Positions 1-6,427 of a DNA stretch of 20,608 nt are shown here, piece by piece. Under the pieces are notes generated by a model. That model saw only the letters and a program-made list of their open reading frames with translations. It had not been told where the DNA came from and ran no database searches. The DNA comes from a virus. The position numbers were made by a program, and so were the translations under genes. The DNA lies in the IMG/VR virus record IMGVR_UViG_3300003324_000061, positions 4,053 through 24,660 of that record; one strand, written 5' to 3'. Position 1 is the stretch's first letter. Each line of letters begins with the position of its first letter.

Positions 1-31
1 GGTGCAGGTTCGAGTCCTGCCGTGGGCACCA
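1..31 (+). tRNA. tRNA gene, 3' part only (cut by window edge)
   Basis: The first 31 bases form the end of a canonical tRNA. A perfect 5-bp T stem (GCAGG/CCTGC) encloses the 7-base loop TTCGAGT. The 3' acceptor strand CGTGGGC, discriminator A and an encoded CCA follow. The missing 5' end should therefore begin GCCCACG. The anticodon lies outside the window, so the amino acid cannot be named. A tRNA at the edge suggests that a phage tRNA gene or cluster continues upstream. Confidence 0.85.
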
Positions 32-40
32 TAACATATA

Positions 41-70
41 AGCCTGATAAGCCATCCGGCCTACCAGGCT
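41..70 (+). other. Hairpin just downstream of the tRNA
   Basis: AGCCTG (41-46) pairs with CAGGCT (65-70), and GCC (51-53) pairs with GGC (58-60) inside it. No U-tract follows, so it does not look like an intrinsic terminator. It could be a processing or stability element at the end of the tRNA transcript. Apart from this hairpin and a micro-gene at 172, nothing recognisable lies between the tRNA and 270. Confidence 0.4.
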
Positions 71-171
71 GTTAGATACATCATACTAAAAGAAAAAGGG
101 AAAAGAAAGCGGATGCTTTACAGCTAAAAATACCCCTTGTCAAGTACTTTCTTTAGAATAGGAGAAGAAAA

Positions 172-243
172 ATGGAAGATCGTTCAGAGTCTTTCATCTA
201 TTTAGTGATCTTTCTATTCTTAGTATACAAGCTATTCGCTTAG
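172..243 (+). CDS. 23-residue single-span membrane micropeptide
   Basis: An ATG at 172 is preceded by GGAGAAG (161-167) at good spacing and opens a 23-codon frame ending in TAG. The product has an acidic N-terminus (MEDRSES) followed by an almost uninterrupted hydrophobic helix (FIYLVIFLFLVYKLFA). It is therefore predicted to be a one-pass inner-membrane micropeptide with its N-terminus probably outside. The function is unknown. Tiny membrane proteins of this shape are common in phage early regions and are often missed by gene callers. It lies 26 bases upstream of another membrane-anchored protein and may share its transcript. Support is only the ribosome site and the hydrophobic pattern; there is no family match. 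Confidence 0.5.
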   Translation: MEDRSESFIYLVIFLFLVYKLFA

Positions 244-269
244 TCTATAACGAGGGAGAGGGGTCTTCG

Positions 270-788
270 ATGGAAGAAACCTTTAAGAACTGGGCAGAGT
301 ACGCGTTACGTGCGTGGCAGGGAACCGAGTGGGGCTCCATTGTGGTTGCAGGATTTATGTTCCTGCTAATCTGTTTGGTGGCTCACTACCGAAGCAATCG
401 GTACCAGGAGCAGATGGTGTCGAAACGCAGCATGAAGGCCCGTAACAAGGCCGAAGATGAGAAGATCGAACAGACAATCACCGAGGCATTGGAGGCCAAG
501 TTCAAGGCTGGAGAAATCCGGCGTGAGGCTGTTGATAATGCTTATGTGGAATTGAAGCGTAATACCAAGTTCCGTTCCGTGGGTACTGAGCCCACGTACG
601 GTGCGCCTTGGTATGAGCCTGTGAAGAGCAAGGCTGCGGATGTCAAGAAGGGCATCTTTCGGCGATTGCAGAACGCAGGCGTCAACGTCAAGGCGGCAAT
701 CCAAGCAATGAGGCAACACAAGGAGGCGCCCCCCAAGATCAAAACCGGACTGAAGTCTCTCAAGAAACATTCCATCCCAACTGCGTGA
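270..788 (+). CDS. Membrane-anchored basic protein of unknown function
   Basis: This 172-residue protein starts at an ATG preceded by the purine-rich GAGGGAGAGGGG (252-263). Residues about 22-41 (GSIVVAGFMFLLICLVAHY) form one transmembrane helix. A long, charged, Lys/Arg/Glu-rich cytoplasmic region with helical character follows (residues about 45-95), then a lysine-rich tail. I do not recognise the family. Codon use is GC-rich and C/G-ending, like the next gene (816-2288) and unlike the AT-richer replication genes. The gene ends 27 bases before the next start, so the two are probably co-transcribed. A role in remodelling the host membrane or tethering a phage complex is possible but unproven. 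Confidence 0.85.
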   Translation: MEETFKNWAEYALRAWQGTEWGSIVVAGFMFLLICLVAHYRSNRYQEQMVSKRSMKARNKAEDEKIEQTITEALEAKFKAGEIRREAVDNAYVELKRNTKFRSVGTEPTYGAPWYEPVKSKAADVKKGIFRRLQNAGVNVKAAIQAMRQHKEAPPKIKTGLKSLKKHSIPTA

Positions 789-815
789 CAGGTTCAAACG
801 AGGAGCACATACGTC

Positions 816-2288
816 ATGAGAAGCGGACTAATCGTCCACAAATCGAAGGGCAAACTCATCGGCGAGGACTACGTCAAGGTCCTGCTAGATACCCATAAGA
901 CTGCAATGGGTATTGCAATCGCCTCGGATGGTGTGGTAGATAATACCACCTATCTGAGCGATGAGGTGGTTCTCGCAGACCAGTTCAAGGATGCGCAGAA
1001 CACCTACAAGGACTACGATGTCTTCTTCTACTTCCAGAACTGCGAAGACCTGGACAAGGAATTCGACATCGACAGTGTCCAACCGTTCAACGTCCTGACC
1101 CGCTCAGGGCAGGGCAAGGAAGACGATGTCACGCTTCTGTCCGTGATGCTGGACATCGACTACACCAGGTTTGCCAAGGGTGAGGAAGGGTCTGCATGGC
1201 CAGAGTACCACCTGATGGCCAAGTACCTGGCCGAGAAGATTCGTGCTTGCTACAAGAGGAATGGGGAGGACCTTGCGAGCACGCTCAAGGAACTGAACAC
1301 GGACATTGCCAAGACGGAAGTCCTGGCTATGATCGACAACCGGGGGGATATTTTAATTATTCCCGGCACCGGCGCTGCCTTCGCCTACACGGATAACAAT
1401 CTGGGCAGGCGGTACAGTTGGGGCTATGCTTCCAAGCACTTGGGAGTGGCCTCCGATCTGGAACAGAAGGAGCCTCCGAAGGTGGTTGACGTTGCTGTCA
1501 AGCCACTCTCTCTCCGTGACCGGAAGAAGGGGCTGACTACTGGTACTGCACCCGTAACGCCCGTGGAGAGCAAGCCGGAGCCAACCAAGGAACCGGTCAA
1601 GGAAGAGCCTAGGCTCAATCCTGAGAAGGTCAACCCCGAAGACAAGTCCGGTCCAGGGGCGTCGTTCAAGATCATCGACAAGGACGGGATGAAGTGGGTG
1701 GAGTTCACGTCCAACGTGTTCACACATCTCAAGACCGCCTGGAACCGGAACACTGCTGCGCCTCGGCCCAGTGATGAGAAGAAGGTCAAGGAAGGCTTCC
1801 CGGTCGCTGCATTGAGGGTGGGTTCGCCCATCTTCATGTACCTGGAGGACCTTGCCAAGGCTTCGGGTACACAGGTCACTGCCTTCCGTGATGCCATGGC
1901 CAAGGCCAAGAAGGAACTGGAGGACAAGGAGGCCAAGGCAAAGGCCGCCGTGGACAACCCTCTGGTGCTCGGTGTCGAAGACCGGAAGAAGGCAATCGAG
2001 CTGGACAAGGACAATGGTTTGTTCGGTTACACCGCCGAGCAGATCAAGGAAGAGATCAAGGAAGCTGCTTCGTTCTCGGAGCAGACCGGTCTCAAGCTCG
2101 ACCGCTGGATGACCATGGCGACAAGGGGCCTTCAGAAGGTTCCCAAGTTCGTGCTCATCGCATTGCTTAACCAATATCGGTTGCAGCAACTGGAAGCTGC
2201 AGCCCCAGCGGAGCAGACGAAGACAGAAGAAACTCCCACTGCTACCGCAACCAAGCCGTCTCTCCGGGATCGGAAGAGGGCGGCTTAG
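816..2288 (+). CDS. GC-rich two-domain protein with a repeated SLRDRK peptide; possible Ntn-hydrolase-like N-terminus
   Basis: This 490-residue protein has AGGAG (801-805) upstream of its ATG. Residues 1-210 look like one globular domain. The opening MRSGLIVHK, the block around KTAMGIAIASDGV and the late segment LAMIDNRGDILIIPGTG then SWGYASKHLG loosely recall the class II glutamine amidotransferase/Ntn fold. The catalytic Cys expected at position 2 is absent (Arg), so any such domain would be inactive; this is a weak suggestion. A Pro/Glu/Lys-rich linker (about 240-280) leads to a second, helical, Lys/Ala/Glu-rich domain (285-465). The peptide SLRDRK occurs at residues 232-237, at the end of domain 1, and again at 482-487, at the C-terminus. 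Codons are strongly G/C-ending, and a terminator follows at 2360. This suggests an abundantly made protein, perhaps one that binds a partner through the repeated basic peptide. Confidence 0.85.
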   Translation: MRSGLIVHKSKGKLIGEDYVKVLLDTHKTAMGIAIASDGVVDNTTYLSDEVVLADQFKDAQNTYKDYDVFFYFQNCEDLDKEFDIDSVQPFNVLTRSGQGKEDDVTLLSVMLDIDYTRFAKGEEGSAWPEYHLMAKYLAEKIRACYKRNGEDLASTLKELNTDIAKTEVLAMIDNRGDILIIPGTGAAFAYTDNNLGRRYSWGYASKHLGVASDLEQKEPPKVVDVAVKPLSLRDRKKGLTTGTAPVTPVESKPEPTKEPVKEEPRLNPEKVNPEDKSGPGASFKIIDKDGMKWVEFTSNVFTHLKTAWNRNTAAPRPSDEKKVKEGFPVAALRVGSPIFMYLEDLAKASGTQVTAFRDAMAKAKKELEDKEAKAKAAVDNPLVLGVEDRKKAIELDKDNGLFGYTAEQIKEEIKEAASFSEQTGLKLDRWMTMATRGLQKVPKFVLIALLNQYRLQQLEAAAPAEQTKTEETPTATATKPSLRDRKRAA

Positions 2289-2359
2289 TTTCTCCAATAC
2301 CAGGCAGGCACCCGTGGCTAGTCGTAGCCCACCTCCCTAACTCTGTCTGGTATACTTGG

Positions 2360-2396
2360 CCCCAGGGTCCCCCCGGGCTCTGGGGTTCTTTTGTTT
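2360..2396 (+). terminator. Intrinsic terminator after the 270-2288 block
   Basis: CCCCAGGG (2360-2367) pairs with CTCTGGGG (2378-2385), an 8-bp stem with one G-U pair. The T-rich run TTCTTTTGTTT (2386-2396) follows. It closes the GC-rich block and is followed within 25 bases by a candidate promoter. Confidence 0.85.
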
Positions 2397-2420
2397 ATGC
2401 TTTATAAACAGTTTATTCCT

Positions 2421-2446
2421 TTTCATTAGAGAATTAATACGGGGAG
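2421..2446 (+). promoter_or_regulatory. Candidate phage promoter, copy 1 of a shared motif
   Basis: TTTCATTAGAGAATTAATAC (2421-2440) lies between a terminator and the 2454 gene. A near copy (TTTCATTAGCGAGTACTAA) lies at 10389, also just after a terminator. The shared pattern is TTTCATTAG-N-GA-N-TA-N-TA. It resembles the left half of SP6-type promoters (TTTAGGTGACACTATAG), which hints at a single-subunit phage RNA polymerase, but no such gene is in the window. GGGGAG (2441-2446) next to it is also the ribosome site of the 2454 gene, so transcript start and translation signals may be close together. Confidence 0.4.
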
Positions 2447-2453
2447 TACCTCC

Positions 2454-3095
2454 ATGGAAAAGACGCTCTATACTCCGGACTACCAAACCTTGGATGAGTT
2501 CCACTTGGTTCTGGAGTGTGGTCCCATTCAAAAGGACATGCCTGCTTACGGTTCTGCTTTCACGGTGGAGAAGATGGCCCTATGGGTGACCGATGGGCAG
2601 GCCATTCCTATTCGAATGGCTGGCGCAACTAGAGTTCGCGTCTCTGGAACCTTATACAGATTGGACAGAGACCAGCTGATGGCGCTTGACAAGCGCAAGC
2701 AGAATGGTGTATGGTTCCAACGTGAACGTATCCGTGCTTGGTACAAGCCCGAGACGGAAGTGTTTGTTTGGTTCTACGTGGGGTGTAACGAGTACTGGGA
2801 AGAACGCCTCCGTTGGAACCTGGGCTTCAGAGAAGACAAGCGGCTTTATAAGCCCGCTCCCCGGTTCCTGGACAACGACCCGTTGTTCAATCGAGCTGCC
2901 CGGTACAGCAGCGAGCGTATTGAGGACCACGATCCTCCGCTTCGCAAACCACAACCCCCCATCAAAATCATTGAGGTCGCCTGCAAGACCAAGAATGAAG
3001 CCGAGATCAAGCGGCTTCATGATGAATACGAGCAGAAGCAACGTGTTCTCCGTCGGGCTCAGGCACCTTGGTACAAAAGAATGCTAATGGCCTAG
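2454..3095 (+). CDS. Gamma-glutamylcyclotransferase (AIG2)-like fold protein
   Basis: This 213-residue protein has GGGGAG (2441-2446) before its ATG. Residues about 30-110 carry the pattern of the GGCT/AIG2-like fold. YGSAF stands near the nucleotide/substrate loop. A strand run around AGATRVRVSGTLYRLDRDQL leads to LDKRKQNGVWFQRERI, matching the family's LD-x-E-x(n)-Y-x-R signature, and the hydrophobic strand VFVWFYVGC follows. In active cyclotransferases the segment after LD holds a catalytic Glu. Here it is replaced by Lys/Gln residues, so enzyme activity is doubtful. The remaining C-terminal 100 residues are basic and Pro-rich with no recognised domain. The stop codon directly abuts the primase-helicase start (TAG then ATG), so the two are translationally coupled. 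Fold assignment is by motif reading only. Confidence 0.7.
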   Translation: MEKTLYTPDYQTLDEFHLVLECGPIQKDMPAYGSAFTVEKMALWVTDGQAIPIRMAGATRVRVSGTLYRLDRDQLMALDKRKQNGVWFQRERIRAWYKPETEVFVWFYVGCNEYWEERLRWNLGFREDKRLYKPAPRFLDNDPLFNRAARYSSERIEDHDPPLRKPQPPIKIIEVACKTKNEAEIKRLHDEYEQKQRVLRRAQAPWYKRMLMA

Positions 3096-4655
3096 ATGAG
3101 TAGTAAGGTTACCGAATACAGATTACCGTGCCCGTCATGTCCTAGCTCGGATGCTTATCACATCTACGATGATGGGCACGGTTACTGTTTTAGCTGTCAA
3201 TATTATAAACATCCAATTAGTAAGTTTGAAGAGGATATGTTTACATACGAATACATTCCACACCGAGGTCTTAACAAAGAGACCTTGAAGTTTTACGACA
3301 TCAAGACGAAGGTGGATTCAGATGGAGCACCCGTTTCTATTGGGTTCCAATATCCTAACGGATCGTTCAAAGTTAGAAGCCTCTCTGAGAAAGACTTCCG
3401 ATGGGAAGGAGAGGCCATACCTGGGCTTTTCGGAAGAGACAAGTTCACAGCAGGGAGCAATGAAAATGTCGTTATCACCGAAGGAGAATACGATGCAGCC
3501 AGTCTATATCAATGCCTCCGGGGGACGGTTCCTTGCGTTTCTGTCCGGAGCGCTACTAGTGCTGTTGGTGACGTCAGTAACGATCGATCCTGGCTTGCAA
3601 GCTTCAGGACGATTTATCTTGCATTCGACGCAGACGCTGTGGGCCGCGATGCCACACGTCAAGTAGCCCGTCTATTCGATTACAACAAGGTACGCGTCCT
3701 AGATTTCGACAGACGTAAGGATGCTAACGAATATCTCCAGGCAGATGAAGCGGACGAGCTGAGAAACATATTCAAAAATGCCAAGCGATATCTGCCTGAG
3801 ACTATCGTTAGCTCTTTCTCTGAGTTCAAGAAGATACTGTCTGAAACACCAAAACAGGGGACACCTTACCCGTTCCCTATGTTGAATGCGATGACATACG
3901 GAATTAGGAGGGGGGAGTCAGTACTCCTAACTGCCCAAGAAGGTGTGGGTAAGACAGAGATAATGCACTCCATCTTGCACAAATGTCTCAAGGAGACTGA
4001 CGATGCAGTCGGCGCTATCTTTCTTGAAGAGCCAAAAGGACACCTTCTCCGCAGCTTGGCGGGGCTTGAACTCCGCAAGCCAACACATCTACCAGAGAGC
4101 GGAGTATCTGAAGAGGACGTACTCAGCGCAGTTACTTCCTGTTGTAAGAAGGACGAGCGCCTACACGTATATTCTCACTTTGGATCAGATGATCCAGACG
4201 TTCTTCTTGACACCATCCGCTTCATGGTTACTGCCCGTGAAGTTGTTTATGTCTTTCTGGATCACATTAGTATGGTTGTATCTGGCTTGGCCGGAGAAGA
4301 CGAACGGCGAGCCCTCGATTACATCTCCACCCGCCTCGAAATGATGGTCAAGGAATTAAATTTCGCCTTGATCTTCGTCTCCCATGTGAATGATAACGGT
4401 CAGACCCGCGGTTCGCGTTATATCAGTAAGATTGCGGACATCCGGGTTAACCTTTTCCGAGACCTCCTAAACCCGGACGAAAAGGTCCGTAACACCCTAG
4501 GTCTGACCGTCTCTAAGAACAGGTTCTGTGGTAAAACTGGCGCTGCCGGGGAGTACCTGTTTGATCCTTATACTAGACAATGGACGGAGCTGGAGTCGAG
4601 CAATGACAATCTCCCCGGAAGTATTCAGCCTAAACCTGAATTTAAAGCAGCCTAA
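3096..4655 (+). CDS. DNA primase-helicase, T7 gp4-like
   Basis: This 519-residue replication protein should synthesise RNA primers and unwind DNA at the phage fork as a ring (T7 gp4A is 566 residues). A zinc-binding domain opens the protein, with Cys at 12, 15, 31 and 34 (CPSC then CFSC). The TOPRIM primase core follows with ITEGEYDA near residue 128 and FDADAVGRDA near 177. The RecA/DnaB-type helicase half has Walker A EGVGKTE near 283, a conserved glutamate segment (IFLEEPK), the Walker B-like VYVFLDHIS, the motif FVSHVND and the late RGSRYISKIAD segment that contacts DNA and nucleotide. All key elements are intact. It starts immediately after the preceding stop codon without its own strong ribosome site, consistent with coupled translation. 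Its likely partners are the polymerase at 7316 and the SSB at 9443. Confidence 0.97.
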   Translation: MSSKVTEYRLPCPSCPSSDAYHIYDDGHGYCFSCQYYKHPISKFEEDMFTYEYIPHRGLNKETLKFYDIKTKVDSDGAPVSIGFQYPNGSFKVRSLSEKDFRWEGEAIPGLFGRDKFTAGSNENVVITEGEYDAASLYQCLRGTVPCVSVRSATSAVGDVSNDRSWLASFRTIYLAFDADAVGRDATRQVARLFDYNKVRVLDFDRRKDANEYLQADEADELRNIFKNAKRYLPETIVSSFSEFKKILSETPKQGTPYPFPMLNAMTYGIRRGESVLLTAQEGVGKTEIMHSILHKCLKETDDAVGAIFLEEPKGHLLRSLAGLELRKPTHLPESGVSEEDVLSAVTSCCKKDERLHVYSHFGSDDPDVLLDTIRFMVTAREVVYVFLDHISMVVSGLAGEDERRALDYISTRLEMMVKELNFALIFVSHVNDNGQTRGSRYISKIADIRVNLFRDLLNPDEKVRNTLGLTVSKNRFCGKTGAAGEYLFDPYTRQWTELESSNDNLPGSIQPKPEFKAA

Positions 4656-4672
4656 CGAACAGGAGAGAAAAC

Positions 4673-4876
4673 TTGTCAACACTCGTAGAGACATTCCTTG
4701 GTCTATCCGAGCTAGAGTTGTTAATACTTTTCGGAGGAATTTACGTTGCAGCGGTGGCGTGGCTCGTGTGGCTCATCCAGCGTCCACACACTCAAGACGA
4801 CGAGACCGAGAAGTCCTCAGGAAGAAACAAGCAGCAGCATCCGCGCGATTTAGACGTACATCCGTCAGACCAATAG
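4673..4876 (+). CDS. 67-residue single-span membrane protein, TTG start
   Basis: The frame opens with TTG at 4673, 7 bases after AGGAG (4661-4665); no ATG offers a better start. Residues about 13-35 (LELLILFGGIYVAAVAWLVWL) form a single transmembrane helix. They are followed by RPH and a hydrophilic, charged tail of about 30 residues (DDETEKSSGRNKQQH). Orientation is probably N-out with a cytoplasmic tail. I do not recognise a family. Size and topology would fit an accessory lysis or membrane-remodelling protein, but no lysis genes flank it. A larger frame at 4528-5055 overlaps it, but runs antiphase through the primase-helicase end and has no ribosome site. Confidence 0.65.
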   Translation: MSTLVETFLGLSELELLILFGGIYVAAVAWLVWLIQRPHTQDDETEKSSGRNKQQHPRDLDVHPSDQ

Positions 4877-5047
4877 CTGGACCCGGGAGCAGGCATAATT
4901 GGTATACAGTTAATGTTGTTCGACTTGGACATACAGTTTGTTTGTCTACCGGAAGAGAACGCCCCTCTAAAAGGCGGGTAACTTTGTGGGTTCAAAAACA
5001 TGTGCGTAAACATCTCAAAGGCACCTGCAATCAATGGAGTGAGCAAC

Positions 5048-5254
5048 ATGGCTGATATCGAAGTTATCCGAGGTAGGCATAAAAGCTATATCTATCCCAG
5101 AACTACAGCAGGTAAGAAGTTTGTTCTTGAAACCTGGGACGCTCATTTGATTATGGAACCAGAATGCTGTGTAGGTTTTAGAAACGAGTTTATTGAAGAG
5201 GTTATAGAGTTTTTACGTAATGAAGAAATCGGATTGGATGTCGAAGTTAGGTAA
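5048..5254 (+). CDS. Small hypothetical protein upstream of ung
   Basis: This 68-residue protein starts at an ATG 8 bases after GGAG (5036-5039). An upstream ATG at 5000 in the same frame lacks a ribosome site and would run through an odd RNA-like stretch, so 5048 is preferred. The sequence is mixed alpha/beta with an acidic C-terminal half (FIEEVIEFLRNEEIGLDVEV) and two cysteines (PECC). No family is recognised. Its 3' end overlaps the annotated start of the uracil-DNA glycosylase by 35 bases, implying coupled translation. The 171 bases before it (4877-5047) hold no convincing gene, only a degenerate tRNA-like fold. Confidence 0.7.
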   Translation: MADIEVIRGRHKSYIYPRTTAGKKFVLETWDAHLIMEPECCVGFRNEFIEEVIEFLRNEEIGLDVEVR

Positions 5255-5945
5255 TTGGAGCCACCTCAATTACTGGTCATCTGGTGAGTGGCAAGTCGTA
5301 GAAGAGAGGTTGACCGATTATGAGAAAGCTGGTCGTACTTACTGCCCTTCTCGCGATCTACTCTTCAGGAGTCTCGAGCTTATTGCTCCTGGAGAGGTTC
5401 GGGTATGTATCTTGGGACAAGACCCTTACCCCAATCCCGCCCATGCAAGTGGTGTCGCCTTCAGTGTGCCTCCGAGTATACGAGCAGGAAGCTTGCCTCT
5501 TCCCGCGACACTAAAGAATATCTTTGCCGAGTATTCTAGTGATCTCGGGTACCCCACACCTAAGAATGGGGATTTAACCAAATGGGTGAGCCAGGGCGTA
5601 TTGTTGTGGAATGTATACCCTTCGTGCTCCAAGGGTCGTCCTGGTTCACACCATTGGCCTGAATGGGAACTACTCACACAGGAGATTCTCCATGAACTCA
5701 CCAGGGTTTCGCCGAGACCGGTCACTTGTTGCCTTGGGGGCGCTAGCCGGAAGTTCCTTAACCATTGTAGCCATAGAGATGCTTGCTCCCCGGACCCTCT
5801 ATCTGGTGGCTCTCAAACTTCAGATTTGGTCATTGCAACTTCTCATCCTGCTCCGAGGGGGGTAGAACACGGGTTCAGAGGTTCCAAGATTTTCTCTAGG
5901 ATCAATGCGTTACTGGATAAACCCATAGACTGGAGGCTCGAATGA
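5220..5945 (+). CDS. ung: Uracil-DNA glycosylase, family 1 (UNG)
   Basis: This enzyme should remove uracil from DNA by base excision. Family 1 signatures are present in order. GQDPYP (about residues 66-71) holds the water-activating Asp of the family GQDPYH box. A SGVAFSVPPSI segment and QGVLLWNVYPSC correspond to the uracil-binding GVLLLN box. CLGGAS corresponds to the LWG box, and TSHPAPRGVEHGF-RG to the HPSPLS box with its catalytic His. The ending PIDW is also typical. Substitutions relative to cellular UNG are Pro for the final His of the first box and RGVEHGF after the HP-P core, typical of a divergent phage copy. Translation may start at 5220 or at a second ATG at 5238 (MSKLGNW); the latter better matches family N-termini. 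Two hydrophobic frames are nested in the +1 phase. Confidence 0.93.
   Translation: MKKSDWMSKLGNWSHLNYWSSGEWQVVEERLTDYEKAGRTYCPSRDLLFRSLELIAPGEVRVCILGQDPYPNPAHASGVAFSVPPSIRAGSLPLPATLKNIFAEYSSDLGYPTPKNGDLTKWVSQGVLLWNVYPSCSKGRPGSHHWPEWELLTQEILHELTRVSPRPVTCCLGGASRKFLNHCSHRDACSPDPLSGGSQTSDLVIATSHPAPRGVEHGFRGSKIFSRINALLDKPIDWRLE
5320..5514 (+). CDS. Nested ORF in ung, signal-peptide-like (uncertain)
   Basis: A 64-codon ATG frame lies wholly inside ung in another phase. Its start (MRKLVVLTALLAIYSSGVSS) has the basic-then-hydrophobic shape of a signal peptide or signal anchor. A soluble stretch with two cysteines follows. AGAGG (5304-5308 region) lies upstream at slightly long spacing. There is no lipobox, so it is not a clear outer spanin. 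Overlap with a conserved gene and the lack of a family make this a candidate only; it could be a chance frame. Confidence 0.2.
   Translation: MRKLVVLTALLAIYSSGVSSLLLLERFGYVSWDKTLTPIPPMQVVSPSVCLRVYEQEACLFPRH
5692..5865 (+). CDS. Nested ORF in ung with strong ribosome site, membrane-like (uncertain)
   Basis: This ATG lies 7 bases after a perfect AGGAG (5680-5684), inside ung in the +1 phase. The 57-residue product has a basic N-terminus (MNSPGFRRDR) and two hydrophobic stretches (SLVALGALAGSSLTIVAIEML; LYLVALKLQIWSLQLLILL) before RGG. Phages do embed small membrane proteins in other genes, and the ribosome site is better than ung's own. Chance cannot be excluded from sequence alone. Confidence 0.3.
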   Translation: MNSPGFRRDRSLVALGALAGSSLTIVAIEMLAPRTLYLVALKLQIWSLQLLILLRGG

Positions 5946-6214
5946 GGAAACCCTGCAAGCACAGACCTCCTCGTCCAAAGCTTGACGTGGAGATTGTTCG
6001 AGTTACAACCAGATGCCGCGCCGTGCAGATTTGTAATGATCTGCAGTTAAAGGGTTACCGTACCCTAATCCTAGGTGGTTCTGGTTACACAGTGAAATTC
6101 TGGAGTACACCATGGCAATCAAACCATACAGATACTCCTGGACTTATGCCTGGGTCTCCGAAGACACTCCAATCCGAGAACGCTTCTGCCCACAGCACCC
6201 TAAACAGCAGCTAA
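5942..6214 (+). CDS. Small hypothetical protein overlapping the ung stop
   Basis: The ATG overlaps the ung stop codon (ATGA) and follows GGAGG (5932-5936). The first 55 residues look protein-like: a basic start (MRKPCKHRPPRPKL), then VEIVRVTTRCRAVQICNDLQLKGYRTLILGG-type alternation of strand and helix. This resembles a small alpha/beta domain that adjusts to read or bind something. The last 35 residues overlap the next gene in another phase and are low in complexity (Ser/Asn/Thr), so they may be unstructured. No family is recognised. Confidence 0.6.
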   Translation: MRKPCKHRPPRPKLDVEIVRVTTRCRAVQICNDLQLKGYRTLILGGSGYTVKFWSTPWQSNHTDTPGLMPGSPKTLQSENASAHSTLNSS

Positions 6215-6402
6215 TCAACAGCAACGCTGCCGCCCACAAATCCTTCTGTCCTCTCTGCCTACAGGAACGGAAGCAGAGGGCAAATAACATGACCATCTAC
6301 AAGGTGGAATGTGGGTTTGTAAAGTATCATTGGAGGAGGAAAAGGAGCATACATAAAAAAGTTAAAATTGGGGTTACCCACCCTACCGGGGTGAAAAAAT
6401 AA
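6112..6402 (+). CDS. Small zinc-finger-like protein
   Basis: This 96-residue frame has GGAG (6102-6105) 6 bases before its ATG and overlaps the preceding gene by about 100 bases. The middle holds C-P-Q-H then, 17 residues later, C-P-L-C (FCPQH ... FCPLC), a plausible Cys2-His/Cys2 zinc knuckle. The C-terminus is strongly basic (YHWRRKRSIHKKVKIG), consistent with nucleic acid binding. The family is unknown. A possible recruiting or regulatory role near repair and nuclease genes is inference. The 25 bases between its stop and the next start are GC-rich with no clear signal. Confidence 0.6.
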   Translation: MAIKPYRYSWTYAWVSEDTPIRERFCPQHPKQQLINSNAAAHKSFCPLCLQERKQRANNMTIYKVECGFVKYHWRRKRSIHKKVKIGVTHPTGVKK

Positions 6403-6427
6403 CGCACTCCCCACGTTCCGCACGCGA

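Noticed and set aside
1353-2297. Long antisense open frame opposite the GC-rich 816-2288 gene
   Set aside because: It is a shadow caused by G/C-ending codons: Cys/Leu/Arg-rich translation, no ribosome site, no family.
2431-2446. TTAATACGGGGAG, like the start of a T7 promoter (TAATACGACTCACTATAGGG)
   Set aside because: Only TAATACG matches and the central CTCACTATA is missing. The broader motif shared with 10389 is a better explanation.
4528-5055. 175-codon + frame overlapping the primase-helicase end and the 4673 gene
   Set aside because: Arg/Ser/Thr-rich translation without a ribosome site, covering a non-coding tRNA-like stretch.
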